A DNA stretch of 64,000 nt from Lysobacteraceae bacterium (GTDB lineage: Bacteria > Pseudomonadota > Gammaproteobacteria > Xanthomonadales > Xanthomonadaceae). The DNA lies in NCBI GenBank assembly GCA_023954075.1, contig JAMLIV010000011.1:1-64000 (forward strand). Direction: 5' to 3'. A model generated the notes under the pieces. The model saw only the letters and a list, made by a program, of their open reading frames with translations, made no database searches and was not told where the DNA came from. This document shows, piece after piece, positions 42,821 to 52,092 of this stretch (its first letter is position 1; the number at the start of each line of letters is the position of its first letter). Both the position numbers and the translations under genes were made by a program.

Positions 42821-45610
42821 ATGAGTTCGATCCGTGAGATGTATGAAGCCGCCAATGCGCAGCCGCCGGGCGAGCGGCAGGCCTGGTTGATGCGTCATTG
42901 TCCCGACGATTCCATGCGGGAGCGCGTCATCGCGATGCTCGACATTTCCGGGCGTACCCGTGGTGACGATACGCCCTCGTTCGAGGCGTTGCTGGAAGTG
43001 CTGTCCGAAGACGAGCTGCTGGTGGCGCTTCCAGGCGGCGGGCACATCGGCCCGTTCGAATTGACTGGCGTGCTGGGACACGGTGGTTTTTCCACCGTGT
43101 ATAGGGGCCGACGCGAATGCGATGGCGTGGTTCAGGACGTGGCGATCAAGCTGCTGCACCACAGCCTGCATGCACCAGATGCGCAGCGTCGCTTCCGGCG
43201 GGAGCAGCGTGCCTTGGCACAGCTTCGCCATCCGCACATCGCGCGCTTGATCGAAGGCGGGGTGACCGAGGCTGGACTGCCGTACATCGCGTTGGAACTG
43301 GTCGATGGAGAGCGCATCGATAGCTACGCCTGCCGCAGGCAGTTGGGATTGTGTGCGCGCCTGAAGCTGTTCCTTGTGGTTTGCACCGCGGTGGAGGCAG
43401 CACACCGCGCCCTGATCGTGCATCGGGACCTCAAGCCTGCAAACGTGTTGGTGACCTCCGAAGGTCACGTCAAACTGCTGGATTTCGGCATCGCCAAACT
43501 GCTGGAGGATGCCGATGGCGATGACATCACACGCACCGGGCACCAGGCGTTTACGCCTGCTTATGCCGCGCCCGAGCAGCGGGTCGGGGCGCCGGTCACC
43601 ACGGCCACCGACGTGTACGCGCTGGGCGTGTTGCTGGGCGAACTGCTCAGTGGCCAGCGCCTGGGGGTCGATACCGGTTCGGACCCGGACGCCTGCATCT
43701 CCGGCGACGAACCACCCGGCACCCTGCCCGAACCGGCGTCTGCGATGCGCCGCCATCTGCGCGGGGATCTTGGTGCCATCCTCCGCAAGGCGCTGGCGCA
43801 GGAGCCGGAGCAAAGATATGCCTCAGCCTCCGGGTTGGCCGACGACGTGCAACGCGTGCTCGATGGCCATCCGGTCTCGGCACGGCGCGCAACACGCTGG
43901 TACCGCACCCAACGCTTCGTGCAGCGGCATCGCGGTGCCGTCGTGATGGCGGTGGCCTTCGTGTTGTCGTTGACCACCGCCCTGGCTTTCTCGCTGTGGC
44001 AGGCGGATGTCGCCAGGAAGCAGGCGCTTCGCGCCGATGCAGAGGCCGCGCGTGCGATTGCGGTACGTGATTTCATCGTCGATCTGTTCGAGGCGGCTCA
44101 GGCGAATCTGCCGCCCGAGCAGAAGCCGACCGTGGATCAACTGGTTGACAGCGCCCGGACGCGCCTGGCGACGGACCACTCACAGCCACCGGGCCTGCGC
44201 GCTGACATGCTGAACCTGCTTGCGCAGGTGGCCATGACCTATGGTGATCTGGAAGGTGCCCTGGCCATGCTGGAGGAAGCCGCCGCGCTCAAGCGCGACT
44301 TGTTCGGCAGTGATGATCCCGAGCGTTGGGTGATCGACGTGCAGCGCGCCAACGCACTCGACCGCCTGGGACGGAGAGCGGAGGCGCTCGCCGTGCTTGA
44401 ACCGCGCCTGGCCGCCATCCGCCGGCATCCCGGCAAGGATGCGGTTGAGGGCTTGAAGATGCTCGCTGCGGTCCGCTCGCGCCACGGCGATGTCGCCGCG
44501 GTGGAACTGGCCGAGGAAGCCCTGGCCAAGGGCGAGGGGCTGTATCCACCGGATTCGCCCGAAGCGCTGCAGCTGGCGGCATTTCCGGCCCTGGTCGGTG
44601 GCACCATGGGCCGCACCGCAGAGATGCTGGAGAAGTTGCTGCCCATTGCGCAGCGTTGGCGGGAACTGGGTTTGCCGCGTAACGCCGGGCTGGCCGAACT
44701 GCTCAACAACATCGGAATTGCCCAGGTGATGCGAGGCGATACCGAGGCCGGCGAAGCGAGCTTGACCGAAGTGATCGACATCCGCCGCAGCATCGGTTCG
44801 ACCGGGCCAGGTCTGGCCCTGGATCTGAGAAACCTTGCCAACGTCCGGATGCGGCTGGGGCGCACCGGAGAAGCCGAGTCGGCCTTGGTCGAGGCAACGG
44901 AGATCGTGCGCAGGGTGTTTCCCGAAGGCAGCACCGGCAGGGTTTCCACGCTTGTCGCACTCGGCATGTTCCATCGGCAACAGGGTGCCTGGCACGACGC
45001 CGAAGCGCTGTTCGTCGAGGCGCTGCAGGCTTGTGGTGGCCCGGACGGGGAGCGTGAGCTGGGCTGTGCGCGAGCGCGTCTGGCTCTCGCTGGCATCTGG
45101 ACGGCAAGCGGGAAGCTGGTGCCGGCCCGCGAGCAACTGGAACGTGCATTGCTGCAGCTTGGCAGCCATCACGGTCCGGACCACGCGCGTGCGCTTGCCG
45201 CCCTGGCGCAGATCGATTTGGCGCAGGGACAGCCCGGGCAGGGGCGCGACCGGATCGGCGCGGCCCTGTCGCTGTTGCGCGAACAGTCCATGGATCGCGG
45301 CCCGGAATCCGCGCTGGTCAGGGTCATCGGCGCGCGCATCCATCTGGCAACAGGCGCTCCGCAGGCGGCACTGGAAGTGCTGGAGCCGCTGCGCGAACGG
45401 TGGGAACGGCAGGAGGCCGAACGGATCCCGTTGCGCTTCCATTTTCTCGCCGTGCTGGCCTTGACGCTCGAGCAGAGCGGCCATGATGCGCGCGCCCGGG
45501 AGGTCGCCGCACTGGCGCTGGGCATGGGGTTGCAGCCGCCTGTGCTGGAGCCGGAGTTTCTGGCCGCAGCGCAGCGTCTGGCCGCCGGTCGCGCGGCGAG
45601 CGTGCACTGA
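42821..45610 (+). CDS. Ser/Thr protein kinase with membrane anchor and TPR-like repeats
   Basis: 929 aa. The kinase domain (about 78-350) has all key residues: glycine loop LGHGGFSTVYRG, Lys110 (VAIKLL), HRDLKPAN (Asp203), DFGIAKLL (Asp221), YAAPEQ. A transmembrane helix follows at 372-393 (AVVMAVAFVLSLTTALAF). The remaining 530 residues are helical repeats of TPR type (for example DLEGALAMLEEAAALKRDLF), predicted periplasmic. This is the usual sigma-partner kinase of such loci, presumably phosphorylating the sigma factor. ATG 42821 has GGAG upstream. Confidence 0.92.
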   Translation: MSSIREMYEAANAQPPGERQAWLMRHCPDDSMRERVIAMLDISGRTRGDDTPSFEALLEVLSEDELLVALPGGGHIGPFELTGVLGHGGFSTVYRGRRECDGVVQDVAIKLLHHSLHAPDAQRRFRREQRALAQLRHPHIARLIEGGVTEAGLPYIALELVDGERIDSYACRRQLGLCARLKLFLVVCTAVEAAHRALIVHRDLKPANVLVTSEGHVKLLDFGIAKLLEDADGDDITRTGHQAFTPAYAAPEQRVGAPVTTATDVYALGVLLGELLSGQRLGVDTGSDPDACISGDEPPGTLPEPASAMRRHLRGDLGAILRKALAQEPEQRYASASGLADDVQRVLDGHPVSARRATRWYRTQRFVQRHRGAVVMAVAFVLSLTTALAFSLWQADVARKQALRADAEAARAIAVRDFIVDLFEAAQANLPPEQKPTVDQLVDSARTRLATDHSQPPGLRADMLNLLAQVAMTYGDLEGALAMLEEAAALKRDLFGSDDPERWVIDVQRANALDRLGRRAEALAVLEPRLAAIRRHPGKDAVEGLKMLAAVRSRHGDVAAVELAEEALAKGEGLYPPDSPEALQLAAFPALVGGTMGRTAEMLEKLLPIAQRWRELGLPRNAGLAELLNNIGIAQVMRGDTEAGEASLTEVIDIRRSIGSTGPGLALDLRNLANVRMRLGRTGEAESALVEATEIVRRVFPEGSTGRVSTLVALGMFHRQQGAWHDAEALFVEALQACGGPDGERELGCARARLALAGIWTASGKLVPAREQLERALLQLGSHHGPDHARALAALAQIDLAQGQPGQGRDRIGAALSLLREQSMDRGPESALVRVIGARIHLATGAPQAALEVLEPLRERWERQEAERIPLRFHFLAVLALTLEQSGHDARAREVAALALGMGLQPPVLEPEFLAAAQRLAAGRAASVH

Positions 45611-45709
45611 AGCGCGACAACGCGGGCATTGTGCCGGATGTCGCAATCCATCAGGTTCGGTCGTTCTCCGGTAGTGACGGCAACACGCCGTGACTGACGG
45701 AGCAATGAC

Positions 45710-48025
45710 ATGGCAAGGATCATCCGGCTGCGCGGCAGCCTTGCGGTATTTGTCGGGATACTGGTGCTGGGACCGCATGCCGATGCCGCGATCTTCACGG
45801 TCGGCAACGAACCCGGCTGCACCCACGGCACGGTGCAGGGCGCGGTCGACGCGCTGCCGCCTGGCGGCGTGCACGAAATCCGCATCAAGCAGGGCACCTA
45901 TTCAGCGCAGGCGATCAAGATCGCCGGTCGTGAGCTGACCCTGCGTGGTGGCTACGCCAATTGTGCTGCACCCACCGCCACCGGCTCGTCCACGCTCAGC
46001 GGCAGCGGCGGCGGCGCCGACAGCGTGATCACCATCACCGGCAGTGGCAGCAAGATCGCGCTGGAGCGCCTGATCATCACCGGCGGCGACGAGGTTTTCG
46101 ACGGTTACGGCGGCGGCATCGACGTGCGCGGTGCGGGCGAGCTCAGCACCCGCATGGTGACCATCTCCAACAACTACGCCGGCTACGGCGGCGGCATCAG
46201 CTTCACCGCCACCGGCCCCTCGCGCCTGGATCTGCTGGAGGAGACGATGATCCTGTGGAACCAGGCGCAATACTCTGGTGGCGGCATCCGTCTGGAAGGC
46301 GAAGTCACGCTGCGTGCGCACCAGGACCGCACGTGGATCAGCGGCAACGAGGCATTGGGCCATGATCCGGTCAACAACGTGGCCAGACACGGTTATGGTG
46401 GCGGCATCCTGGTGTTCGATGGTGCGTTCGCCCACATCAGTTCGCCAGGATACGGAGCCGCGGCGGTGATCGACGGCAATACGGCGCGTTACGGCGGCGG
46501 GGTGGCCGTGGTGGGCGGCGAGTCGGAGCTGTGGGGAAGCCGGCTGCTGTTGTTCAGCCTCCATGCGCAGCGCCCGGTGCGCATCGAGCGCAACCAGGCC
46601 AGCAACAACGGTGGCGGCGTCTACGTGGAGGCGGGAACCGACCTCAATAGGGGCGTGATGTGCGCGTGGGATTTCGGCATCAACCGCAATATCGCGCCGA
46701 ATGGCAGCGCCATCTATGTCGAGCCGGGTCGTGGCGTCTTATTCTCCCGTGCCAGCTGGGCCGAGCTGAATCCGTTTGACGATAGCGGTTGGTGTGGCGT
46801 TCGGCCATCGGTTGCCGTGGACTGCGCGGGGCCGGACTGCAACAGCATTGTCGGGAACCGCAACGAAACCATGAACGGCACCGCCACCGATGGCGCCACG
46901 ATCCTGGCGCAGGACGATACCGATGTGGTGATAAACCGGGTCTCGCTGCGCGACAACCGTGGGGGCAACATCATCCGCGCCTTCCCCAGTGAGGCATGGA
47001 TAAACTTCGAAATCTACAACTCGCTGCTCGCAGGCAACCAAAGCACCGGAGCGCTGGTGCGCAACAGCGGTTCGGAACTCCTGAAGATCGAAAACAGCAC
47101 CTTCGCCGGCAACAACATCGGCTCGCAGGTGTTCCTGAGCTCCGGCAACTTCACGCTGCACCGCTCCATTGTCTGGCAGCCGGGCGTGCCGGTGCTGTCG
47201 CAGAGCGGAGGTAACCGCAGTGTCGGGGATCTGCTCGTACACGATGCCTCCACCATCGGCGGTGAAACCGATACCGTGCGGGTGGTGACCGATCCGCTGT
47301 TCCTGGATCCTGCGCACGGCGACTTCCGCCCGCATGCGGCCTCGCTGGCGGTGGATTTTTCTTCCAGCGGCGGCGGCCTGGATCTGCTCGGCAATCCGCG
47401 TGGTACCGATCTGGCGCTGGTGCCCAACGTGTACGGCAGCGGTGATCTGGGCGCCTACGAGCGTGTCGACATCGATCCGTTGGTGCGCAACGGTGACTTC
47501 AACGGCGACCTGCGCTACTGGACCGGCGGCAGCGGCATCAGCTACGACACCAGCCACAATCCCTCCGGCCCGGCCAATGGCTCGGGTGTGCTGAAGATCA
47601 CGCGTGCAGTCTCGGTCGGTGGGCGCGTGGTCTCGACCCAATGCGTACCGTTGCCCGGGCCGGCGGTCTACCACCTCAGTGCCTGGGCGCGGACGGCCGG
47701 CACCGGCGTGGGTGCCGACCGGGCGCTGGTGGGCTGGAGTCTGGTGCCCGATGACGCCACCGGCACCTGCGTGGGGAGCATCACCCGCAACGGCGAGAAG
47801 TTTGTTGCCCAAGGCAACACCTGGCGGGAAATGCAGCCGCTGGCCATCGAGGTGAGCCCGGCGGAATGGAGTGGCCGCTCCAGCCTGGCCGTCCACCTGA
47901 TCGCGCAGGACAGCGGGATCGCGACCGGCGGCACGCCCACTGCGGTGGGCTATTTCGACGGCATCCGGTTGAGTGTGGCCGGCGCAGGCGGGGATAGCAT
48001 CTTCGCGGACGGATTCGAACCTTGA
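45710..48025 (+). CDS. Secreted right-handed beta-helix protein with C-terminal GFEP motif
   Basis: 771 aa. Signal peptide 1-27 (LAVFVGILVLGPHADAA). Residues 60-480 contain many GGG-bearing turns (YGGGIDVRG, YGGGISFTATG, YSGGGIRLEG, YGGGILVFDG, NNGGGVYVEAG), as in parallel beta-helix proteins of the polymorphic-outer-membrane or choice-of-anchor kind. A C-terminal jelly-roll-like module (VRNGDFNGDLRYWTGGSGIS) follows. The protein ends DSIFADGFEP, a short motif I associate with exported proteins of this order. It lies 99 bp after the kinase gene, same strand, so it may be an output of the sigma/kinase pair. Confidence 0.8.
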   Translation: MARIIRLRGSLAVFVGILVLGPHADAAIFTVGNEPGCTHGTVQGAVDALPPGGVHEIRIKQGTYSAQAIKIAGRELTLRGGYANCAAPTATGSSTLSGSGGGADSVITITGSGSKIALERLIITGGDEVFDGYGGGIDVRGAGELSTRMVTISNNYAGYGGGISFTATGPSRLDLLEETMILWNQAQYSGGGIRLEGEVTLRAHQDRTWISGNEALGHDPVNNVARHGYGGGILVFDGAFAHISSPGYGAAAVIDGNTARYGGGVAVVGGESELWGSRLLLFSLHAQRPVRIERNQASNNGGGVYVEAGTDLNRGVMCAWDFGINRNIAPNGSAIYVEPGRGVLFSRASWAELNPFDDSGWCGVRPSVAVDCAGPDCNSIVGNRNETMNGTATDGATILAQDDTDVVINRVSLRDNRGGNIIRAFPSEAWINFEIYNSLLAGNQSTGALVRNSGSELLKIENSTFAGNNIGSQVFLSSGNFTLHRSIVWQPGVPVLSQSGGNRSVGDLLVHDASTIGGETDTVRVVTDPLFLDPAHGDFRPHAASLAVDFSSSGGGLDLLGNPRGTDLALVPNVYGSGDLGAYERVDIDPLVRNGDFNGDLRYWTGGSGISYDTSHNPSGPANGSGVLKITRAVSVGGRVVSTQCVPLPGPAVYHLSAWARTAGTGVGADRALVGWSLVPDDATGTCVGSITRNGEKFVAQGNTWREMQPLAIEVSPAEWSGRSSLAVHLIAQDSGIATGGTPTAVGYFDGIRLSVAGAGGDSIFADGFEP

Positions 48026-48041
48026 GGCGTGGTCGGCAAGG

Positions 48042-48068
48042 AGTCTCCCCCGGAACACTGGGGGGACT
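48042..48068. terminator. Hairpin after the beta-helix gene
   Basis: AGTC-CCCCC (48042-48051, with one bulged T) pairs with GGGGG-GACT (48060-48068) around an 8-base loop, 16 bp after the stop codon. No T-tract follows, so it may protect the 3' end rather than terminate. Confidence 0.5.
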
Positions 48069-48102
48069 TCGAGAGGGGGTGGAAAGCCGGGAAGCTCGTG
48101 GT

Positions 48103-48165
48103 TAAAAGACGCGACTGCCTTCGGGCTTTGGCCGTTCCGGCCAGCCAAGGCGTGTCCGGTCTTTT
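48103..48165. terminator. Complex terminator-like hairpin between convergent genes
   Basis: Outer arms AAAAGAC (48104-48110) and GGTCTTTT (48158-48165) enclose an inner TGGCC/GGCCA stem-loop (about 48129-48143) and a GCC/GGC helix. TTTTGTGTGTG follows on the plus side and the A-run gives a T-tract on the minus side. It could end transcription from both the beta-helix gene and the two-component operon. Confidence 0.5.
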
Positions 48166-48178
48166 GTGTGTGAGCCTG

Positions 48179-48829
48179 CTACCCCACCAGCCCCCGCCGC
48201 GCGGCCTCCAGCGTGGCCTCGGCACGGCTGCCGACGTTCAGCTTGCGGTAGATGTCCTTGAGATAACCGGCCACGGTGTGGGCGGAAATCGCGAGGAGCT
48301 GGGCGACTTCCTGCCGGGTCATGCCCTTTGCGATGAGGCGCAGCACCTCGGTTTCACGCGGGGTCAGGGCGTTTTCCGCGGCGACGGCGGGCGCGCCGGC
48401 CGGACCATGCTGCGGGGCGAAATGACGCAGCAGACGACGTGCGATGGACGGCGAGAGCGGCGGTTGGCCGGCCGCGATCCCGCGCAGCATCTCGGCCAGC
48501 GATTCGTGGCCCTGATCCTTGAGCACATAGCCTTCGGCACCCGCGTGCAGGGCCGGGAACAGGTGCGCGTCATCGTCGAACACCGTGGCCACCACGCACA
48601 TCGAGCGCCCGCGCAGCCGTTCGATCAGGCTCACGCCCGGACCATCCGGCAGGCCCAGATCGACCAGCGCCAGCGGTGGCGGCGGATCAATACTGCGCAC
48701 GGCCTCGGCCAGGCTGCCCGCCTCGACGATGGCGATGCCGGGAAAGGCGAGCACCAGCGCCTGCGCCAGCCAGGCGCGGCTGGAGGCGAGGTCATCGACG
48801 ACCAGCGCACGATCGAACGGGCCGCTCAT
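48179..48829 (-). CDS. LuxR-type response regulator
   Basis: 216 aa. Receiver domain starting RALVVDDLASSRAWLAQAL; phospho-acceptor Asp57 (LALVDLGLPDG); Lys in GYVLKDQGHES. The LuxR domain LTPRETEVLRLIAKGMTRQE with VAQLLAISAHTVAGYLKDIY follows. The start ATG 48829 overlaps the kinase stop by ATGA. Target unknown. Confidence 0.9.
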   Translation of the reverse strand: MSGPFDRALVVDDLASSRAWLAQALVLAFPGIAIVEAGSLAEAVRSIDPPPPLALVDLGLPDGPGVSLIERLRGRSMCVVATVFDDDAHLFPALHAGAEGYVLKDQGHESLAEMLRGIAAGQPPLSPSIARRLLRHFAPQHGPAGAPAVAAENALTPRETEVLRLIAKGMTRQEVAQLLAISAHTVAGYLKDIYRKLNVGSRAEATLEAARRGLVG

Positions 48830-49557
48830 TGCCCCCCGTCGCTCTGCAGCGGCATCGACAAAAGCACCTTGGTGCCGCCCTCGGTGCCGGGCGTCCAGCG
48901 GATCTCGCCGGCCAGTTCGGCGGCGCGATCACGCATCGATCGCATGCCGCTGCCGGTGCGCGCCGCGGTCGCTTCCATGCCCTCGCCGTCGTCGGTCAAC
49001 TCCAGGCCAAGCTGGCCGCCGGAAAAACGCAGCCGCACGCGCAGACGGCGCGCCTGGGCGTGGCGAATGGTGTTGCTGATCGCTTCGCGCACGATGCGGT
49101 GCAGGTGCAGAGCGCGCTCGGTGTCGAGCGGCGGATCGGGCAGCACGTCGATTTCCTGCCAGACAAGGCCGATGTCGACTGCGGCAAGGCGCTGGACGGC
49201 CTCGCTGCGGATGTCGGCAAGCACATCGCCCAGCGTGCCGGGCGTCCCGCGCGAGCGCGTCACCACGTCGCGCAGGTCCTGCAGAATGGCGCGCGCCTGG
49301 TCGGCCTGCTGCGGCGTGGGCGCATCGTGGATCAAACCGAGCAGCCGCGCGCCCAGGTCATCGTGCAGGTCGCTGTAGATGCGTTCGCGCTCGAACGCGG
49401 TCGCCTCGGCGCGCAATGCGGCCTCGCGCGTGGCGCGTTCGTCTTCCGCATGCGCCTGCGCCCGGCGAACGCGCGCGCGCGTTCGCCAAAGCGCCACGGC
49501 CAGCGCCACGGCGACCAGTGACATCGCCAGGAATGCAGGAAATAGGAGGCGTTGCAT
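48826..49557 (-). CDS. Sensor histidine kinase, NarX/HisKA_3 type
   Basis: 243 aa. One N-terminal membrane helix (LFPAFLAMSLVAVALAVALW), an Arg/Ala/Glu-rich coiled linker, the HisKA_3 box ERIYSDLHDDLGARLLGLIH with His65, and an HATPase (VREAISNTIRHAQ; LTDDGEG; GSGMRSMRDRAAEL). There is no sizeable sensory domain, so it probably senses in the membrane or relies on a partner. Partner regulator is directly downstream. Confidence 0.9.
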   Translation of the reverse strand: MQRLLFPAFLAMSLVAVALAVALWRTRARVRRAQAHAEDERATREAALRAEATAFERERIYSDLHDDLGARLLGLIHDAPTPQQADQARAILQDLRDVVTRSRGTPGTLGDVLADIRSEAVQRLAAVDIGLVWQEIDVLPDPPLDTERALHLHRIVREAISNTIRHAQARRLRVRLRFSGGQLGLELTDDGEGMEATAARTGSGMRSMRDRAAELAGEIRWTPGTEGGTKVLLSMPLQSDGGQ

Positions 49558-49611
49558 CGCTTCGGCGTGCGACCGGGCTGCGAATCGGACAGCCGCGCGG
49601 GCCGCTGGTCC

Positions 49612-50088
49612 TCAGGCATCGCCCCCCAGCTTGCTCTGCTGGTACAGCGCCAGGCCCAGGCTGCGGATCAGGCGCAGCTGCTTTTCCAGCCAGTAGGCGT
49701 GGTCTTCCTCGGTGTCCTTGAGCTGGACCAGGAGCAGGTCGCGGGTGACGTAGTCGCCGTGGCGTTCGCACAGCGCGATGCCTTCGGCCAGATGCGCGCG
49801 CACCGCGTATTCGGTGGCGAGATCCTTGGCCAGCATCTCTTCCACCTCGCGCCCCGGCTCGAACGCCTCCGCGCGCATGTCCGGCGTGCCTTCCAGGAAC
49901 AGGATGCGCCGCACCAGCGCGTCGGCGTGCTGGGTTTCCTCTTCCATCTCGTGGTTCAGGCGTGCGTACAGGGCGTGCAGACCGAGATCCTCGTAGCGGC
50001 GCGAATGGATGAAGTACTGGTCACGCGCCGCCAGCTCACCGCGCAGCAGGAAGTTGAGGAAGGTGATGACTTCGGGATGACCTTGCAT
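49612..50088 (-). CDS. bfr: Bacterioferritin lacking the usual heme-ligand Met
   Basis: 158 aa, standard Bfr length. Stores iron in 24-mers. Ferroxidase residues are kept: E18, E51, H54, E93 (family E94), E127, H130. At the position of the heme-axial Met52, the local sequence is [11 protein letters not shown], giving Thr52. A Met at 48 is one helical turn away. The protein may thus be a non-heme or mixed-subunit Bfr. [12 protein letters not shown] is the normal start. No bfd-type ferredoxin gene is adjacent. Confidence 0.9.
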   Translation of the reverse strand: MQGHPEVITFLNFLLRGELAARDQYFIHSRRYEDLGLHALYARLNHEMEEETQHADALVRRILFLEGTPDMRAEAFEPGREVEEMLAKDLATEYAVRAHLAEGIALCERHGDYVTRDLLLVQLKDTEEDHAYWLEKQLRLIRSLGLALYQQSKLGGDA

Positions 50089-50163
50089 CGACAGGCTCCG
50101 GCCGGGAAAGACCGACAGTATGCCAAGTCCGCCGCGCGATCGCGTGCGTGCGCGACGGGCCGA

Positions 50164-51978
50164 TCAGGACGGTGCCGGCGCATCCGGCACCGGCACGACA
50201 GGGTGCAGCGACCGCAGCGCCCCGGGCACGTCGCCGGGAGCCAGCGCCGCCCGGAGGGCGCCGAGGATATGGACGACATAGCCCAGATCGTTCATCAGCG
50301 AACCCATCCGCAGCCCGTCCAGCTCGTCGCGCCGCGCCATGAGGAACAGGCGCTGCCGGAATCCGGTCTGGAACTGGTCGACCTCCGAGGCCAGCGCCGC
50401 CAGGCGTTCGGGCGTGGCCTGCGCCGGATGCTGCGACAGCGCGTACAGCGCGTGCAACTGCTCCAGCAGGTAGCGCCACAGGCTCAGGTAGCTGTCGCGC
50501 ATCGCCGAGGGCGGCTCGCGCAGCCGCGCCGTCATGTTCTTCTGCAGGTGCTTGGCGTCCTTGACCGCGTTCACGAAGCCCAGCGCGCGCAGCTGGCACT
50601 GGCTCCAGTAGTGCTGGTGCGGTTCGTCCAGCGCCACGTCGAGCCGGCCCATGAAGCTCAGCAGGTCGGCATAAACGCCCTTGACGTAATGCTGGTACAG
50701 CGCATCGGGGTTCTCGTCGGGCGTCTGCGGATCGAGTTCGAGGGTGGCGGCCTCCGGCTGCGGCCAGGTCAGCCGCTCGGGCGGCAGCAGCAGGGTGCGG
50801 CAGATCACCTCCATGCAGAGCTGGCCCAGGTGCTGCAGCTCGCGCGTCACCGCCGCCGCCGCCGCGTCGGGTGATTCCAGCGCCTGTGGCGAGAGGTAGT
50901 GCGCGCGGATCCGCTCCGGCGTCTGCGGCTCCATGGCGTGCGCGGGCGGCGGATCGGGCAGCCAGCGCTCCAGCGCGCGCGCCAGGCTCGCCTGCCACGG
51001 CCAGAACACCAGCACCCCGCCGGCGTTGAACAGGGTGTGGAACAGGGCCAGCTGCAGCAGCGGATTGTCGCCGAATCCCAGCGCCCGGGAAATCCATCCC
51101 ACCGCCCAGGCCAGCGGTACCAGCAGCACCAGCGCGAGCGTCGCGGTCGTGACGTTGAACGCGACGTGCGCCAGCGCCAGCCGCTGCCCGCTGCGGTTGC
51201 CGCCCAGCATGCCCACGACCGCAGTGCTGACGCTGCTGCCGACGTTCGCGCCGATCGCGATCGCCAGCGCCTGGCCGAGCGAGAGATAGCCGTTGGAAAG
51301 CGCGGTCAGCGTCAGGATCAGGGTGGCGTGGCTGGACTGCAGCACCACCGTGGCCGCGAGGCCGGCACCGACGAACAACAGGGTTCCGACAAGACCCGTG
51401 GCACGCACGCCGTTGAGGTCCAGGTTTCCGCCCAGGGCACCGAAGCCCTGCTGCAGCCCGTCGATACCCAGGAAGATCAGCGCCACGCCCAGCACCACGC
51501 GCCCCGCGGCCCGGCCGCGTGCGCCCAGGAAGCTGCCCAGGACGCCGAACACCAGCAGCGGCAGCGCCAGCGGCGAGAGGCTGAAGCCGTGTCCGGCCAG
51601 CGCCAGCAGCCAGATGCCGCTGGTGGCACCGAGGTTTGCGCCGAACACCACGGCGATACCGGCGGCCAGGTGGATCAGGCCGGAGCTGACGAAGGCGATG
51701 GTGAGCAGCGACACCAGGGTGCTCGACTGCAGCAGCATCGTGCCGCCGATGCCGAACAGCAGTCCCTTGCGCGGGGTCGCCGTGCTGCGCGCCAGCCACT
51801 GCTCCAGCCGGCCGCCGGCCAGCTGCCGCAGGCCTTCCTCCAGAAGCTGCATGCCGAGCAGGAACATCGCCAGACCGGCGCACAGCTGCAGCCAGCCGGC
51901 GCTGCGCCAGAACGACCACGCCAGCAGCGCCGCCAGCACGACCACGACGAGGCCGCGACCCTTCATTCCACGCTCCAT
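50164..51978 (-). CDS. Na/Pi-cotransporter family protein with PhoU-like tail
   Basis: 604 aa. The first ~350 residues hold about nine membrane segments, with the two inverted-repeat signature motifs MLLQSSTLVSLLTIAF and VVLQSSHATLILTLTA of the NptA/YjbB family (sodium-coupled phosphate transport, usually export). The C-terminal ~220 residues are helical and PhoU-like (LCMEVICRTLLLPPE, AVKDAKHLQKNMTARL). I choose ATG 51978 (GGAG five bases before); TTG 51981 and ATG 51966 are alternatives. Confidence 0.88.
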   Translation of the reverse strand: MERGMKGRGLVVVVLAALLAWSFWRSAGWLQLCAGLAMFLLGMQLLEEGLRQLAGGRLEQWLARSTATPRKGLLFGIGGTMLLQSSTLVSLLTIAFVSSGLIHLAAGIAVVFGANLGATSGIWLLALAGHGFSLSPLALPLLVFGVLGSFLGARGRAAGRVVLGVALIFLGIDGLQQGFGALGGNLDLNGVRATGLVGTLLFVGAGLAATVVLQSSHATLILTLTALSNGYLSLGQALAIAIGANVGSSVSTAVVGMLGGNRSGQRLALAHVAFNVTTATLALVLLVPLAWAVGWISRALGFGDNPLLQLALFHTLFNAGGVLVFWPWQASLARALERWLPDPPPAHAMEPQTPERIRAHYLSPQALESPDAAAAAVTRELQHLGQLCMEVICRTLLLPPERLTWPQPEAATLELDPQTPDENPDALYQHYVKGVYADLLSFMGRLDVALDEPHQHYWSQCQLRALGFVNAVKDAKHLQKNMTARLREPPSAMRDSYLSLWRYLLEQLHALYALSQHPAQATPERLAALASEVDQFQTGFRQRLFLMARRDELDGLRMGSLMNDLGYVVHILGALRAALAPGDVPGALRSLHPVVPVPDAPAPS

Positions 51979-52092
51979 CAACGCTCCAAACCGGGCATTA
52001 TCGGCTCAACGCCGGATCGCCTGTGAACCCGGCGCCCGTTTGCCGGGGCGGTCCCACGCCCCCACCATCCACCCACCTCACGGAGCACACCA

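Noticed and set aside
46080-46620. Recurrent GGCGGCGGC-like DNA in the beta-helix gene taken as a repeat or CRISPR
   Set aside because: The similarity follows from repeated GGG turns of the encoded beta-helix; the reading frame is intact and the DNA units differ.
42821-48025. Sigma/kinase/beta-helix locus as a toxin or phage-defence system
   Set aside because: The kinase is a standard membrane Ser/Thr kinase and the last gene has no toxin, nuclease or delivery-domain signs; sigma regulation is the simpler reading.
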